Source: UBA2029 sp037447125 (lineage in GTDB: Bacteria; Chloroflexota; Anaerolineae; Aggregatilineales; Aggregatilineaceae). From it: a stretch of 23,293 nt of DNA. The first letter of the stretch is position 1. The number at the start of each line of letters is the position of its first letter. Below the pieces are notes generated by a model, which was not told the DNA's origin, ran no database searches, and saw only the letters and a program-made list of their open reading frames with translations. Made by a program: the position numbers and the translations under genes. This document shows, in pieces, positions 22,041-23,293 of the stretch. Where the stretch lies: contig JBBIHG010000060.1 in NCBI GenBank assembly GCA_037447125.1, positions 1 through 23,293 of the forward strand. Reading direction: 5' to 3'.

Positions 22041-22118
22041 CAGTATTGTTGCCCGACCGATCGCATTCGCAGTGGCCATATCCCGGCTAGGGGTATCATC
22101 TGGAGGGATTAGTCAACA

Positions 22119-23293
<1,175 letters not shown>

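Overview
The window is a GC-rich bacterial chromosome segment, dense with protein genes of ordinary housekeeping and cell-envelope type. The most informative gene, a 3'-truncated EF-Tu at the right end, resembles Chloroflexota EF-Tu as I remember it. The secreted PA14/SH3b protein and the interspersed palindromic repeats would also suit an Anaerolineae-like Chloroflexota, possibly from a metagenome assembly. That placement is inference from memory, not from a search. No phage, insertion sequence, CRISPR array or rRNA gene is visible.

Layout. (1) 1-2128: the start of a GT2 glycosyltransferase on the minus strand, diverging from a plus-strand run of two tandem GNAT-fold genes (the first lacking acetyl-CoA motif residues) and a SAM methyltransferase. 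A 42-bp array of 7-bp repeats follows. (2) 2214-7249: an isochorismatase/nicotinamidase-like hydrolase and a surface-glycan block: a GT4 enzyme translationally coupled to a WecG/TagA/CpsF-type GT26 enzyme on the minus strand, then divergently a six-helix membrane protein and a second GT4 enzyme. (3) 7270-9236: a complete transcription unit with consensus promoter, a secreted protein with two PA14 and three SH3b domains, and an intrinsic terminator. (4) 9255-13870: an unknown protein with a Cys-x2-Cys-Pro-Ala-Asn...Phe-Gly-Cys motif, an inverted-repeat element, recF, rsmG (end to end with recF), a small exported four-cysteine protein and a sugar-isomerase-like TIM barrel. (5) 13954-18336, all minus strand: an EamA transporter, a TatA/B-like protein, a small unknown protein and a class A penicillin-binding protein. 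A second copy of the inverted-repeat element, in the opposite orientation, follows. (6) 18581-21523: a PreP-type M16 metalloprotease. (7) 21655-23293: tandem sigma70-type promoters driving tRNA-Thr(TGT), tRNA-Tyr(GTA), tRNA-Thr(GGT) and tuf. This is the gene order of the E. coli thrU-tyrU-glyT-thrT-tufB operon without the glycine tRNA.

How the genes fit together. The glycosyltransferases, membrane protein, PA14/SH3b protein, PBP and TatA/B-like protein all point to envelope assembly and surface display. recF and rsmG are genes often found near replication origins, but no dnaA, dnaN or DnaA-box cluster was recognised here. Promoters can be read in several gaps because TATAAT/TACAAT/TAGAAT boxes stand out from the GC-rich background. 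No stretch longer than 300 bases is without a gene. I did not find a convincing new multi-gene system. The items most worth a second look are the motif-less GNAT paired with an intact one, the unknown Cys-motif protein, the oppositely oriented repeat pair, the heptamer array, and the odd codon use and one unusual residue in tuf.
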